38,023 nt of DNA from contig CALBCY010000233.1 in NCBI GenBank assembly GCA_937927195.1, positions 1 through 38,023 on the forward strand. The letters are read 5' to 3'. The notes under the pieces were generated by a model that saw nothing but the letters and a program-made list of their open reading frames with translations, did not search any database and was not told the DNA's origin. How positions within the stretch are numbered: position 1 is the stretch's first letter; every line of letters starts with the position of its first letter. The translations under genes were made by a program, and so were the position numbers. Positions 37,919 through 38,023 of the stretch are shown one piece after another. Origin of the DNA: an uncultured Chitinophagales bacterium. GTDB taxonomy: Bacteria; Bacteroidota; Bacteroidia; Chitinophagales; UBA2359.

Positions 37919-38023
37919 AAAAAAACAAGGCAATTTAGTGGGTAATTTGTCTTTTTCTCTGGTGTTTTAAAAGGTCCCGTCTTTCAGATGGAGAGATGGG
38001 ACTTTTTACAAAAAAGTTGAAGC
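37919..38023 (+). repeat. Leader-plus-hairpin element, copy 3
   Basis: The second copy of the 105-base block lies 248 bases after copy 2 and runs to the window edge. The core is at 37939-37958, the hairpin arms at 37974-37982 and 37994-38002, and then TTTTT. The sequence between copies 2 and 3 does not resemble that between 1 and 2, so this is not a simple tandem array. Confidence 0.85.

Larger units (their letters stand above)
37341..38023. other. Non-coding 3' region with terminators and repeats
   Basis: No gene is seen in the last 683 bases. The region holds three copies of a leader-plus-hairpin element, one strong terminator, a 7-bp repeat (TTAGCTG three times, 37443-37463), a GAAT microsatellite near 37608-37624, and scattered AAAGCC/GGCTTT-type complementary words that could pair. 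Confidence 0.6.

Noticed and set aside
37341..38023. CRISPR array at the right edge
   Set aside because: There are only three copies, of which two share 105 bases. Spacing is irregular (about 250-330 bases), terminator-like hairpins are present, and there are no cas genes.

Overview
The window comes from a low-GC member of the Bacteroidota. The evidence is a C-terminal type IX secretion (T9SS) sorting domain of type A on one giant protein, a type B (CHU_C, gliding-motility-associated) C-terminus on a second giant protein, a PorP/SprF gene next to the latter, and -7 promoter boxes matching the Bacteroidota consensus TAnnTTTG. The gene style (giant Cys-rich surface proteins, ketocarotenoid genes) suggests a marine or gliding lineage such as Saprospiria or Flavobacteriia. 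That lineage assignment is inference.

Layout. Positions 1-1676 hold housekeeping genes on the minus strand: ruvX/yqgF and peptide deformylase. Positions 1987-5138 hold a plus-strand carotenoid cluster: phytoene desaturase crtI, phytoene synthase crtB (overlapping crtI) and a crtW-type beta-carotene ketolase. No lycopene cyclase or hydroxylase is present. Positions 5618-13060 (minus) encode a 2480-residue secreted protein. It is dominated by 33 copies of a 21-residue Cys/Asp-rich motif in two alternating forms, interrupted by four near-identical insert domains, and it ends in a type A sorting domain. Positions 13965-20897 (minus) are a complete tripartite efflux operon in the order tetR, tolC-like, lipoprotein adaptor, RND pump. 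The pump carries an unusual central insertion with extra membrane helices. Positions 21735-36305 (plus) encode a 4856-residue surface protein. It has 13 HYR-like repeats, 18 copies of a roughly 165-residue two-part module I do not recognise, two nearly identical DUF11 domains, two cadherin-like domains and a CHU_C domain. It is followed by porP/sprF (36381-37340). The last 680 bases are non-coding, with terminators and three copies of a conserved leader-plus-hairpin element.

How the parts work together. The giant plus-strand protein and PorP/SprF form the arrangement known from SprB/SprF in Flavobacterium johnsoniae, where the SprF-type protein is needed for delivery of the type B cargo. A strong hairpin between the two genes probably sets their expression ratio. 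The 2480-residue protein should leave by the same T9SS through a type A signal. The efflux operon is probably autoregulated by its TetR through a palindrome at the operon promoter. No tRNA, rRNA, CRISPR array, insertion sequence or phage gene was seen. The most unusual material is the repeat structure of the two giant proteins, the pump insertion and the repeated RNA-like element at the right edge.
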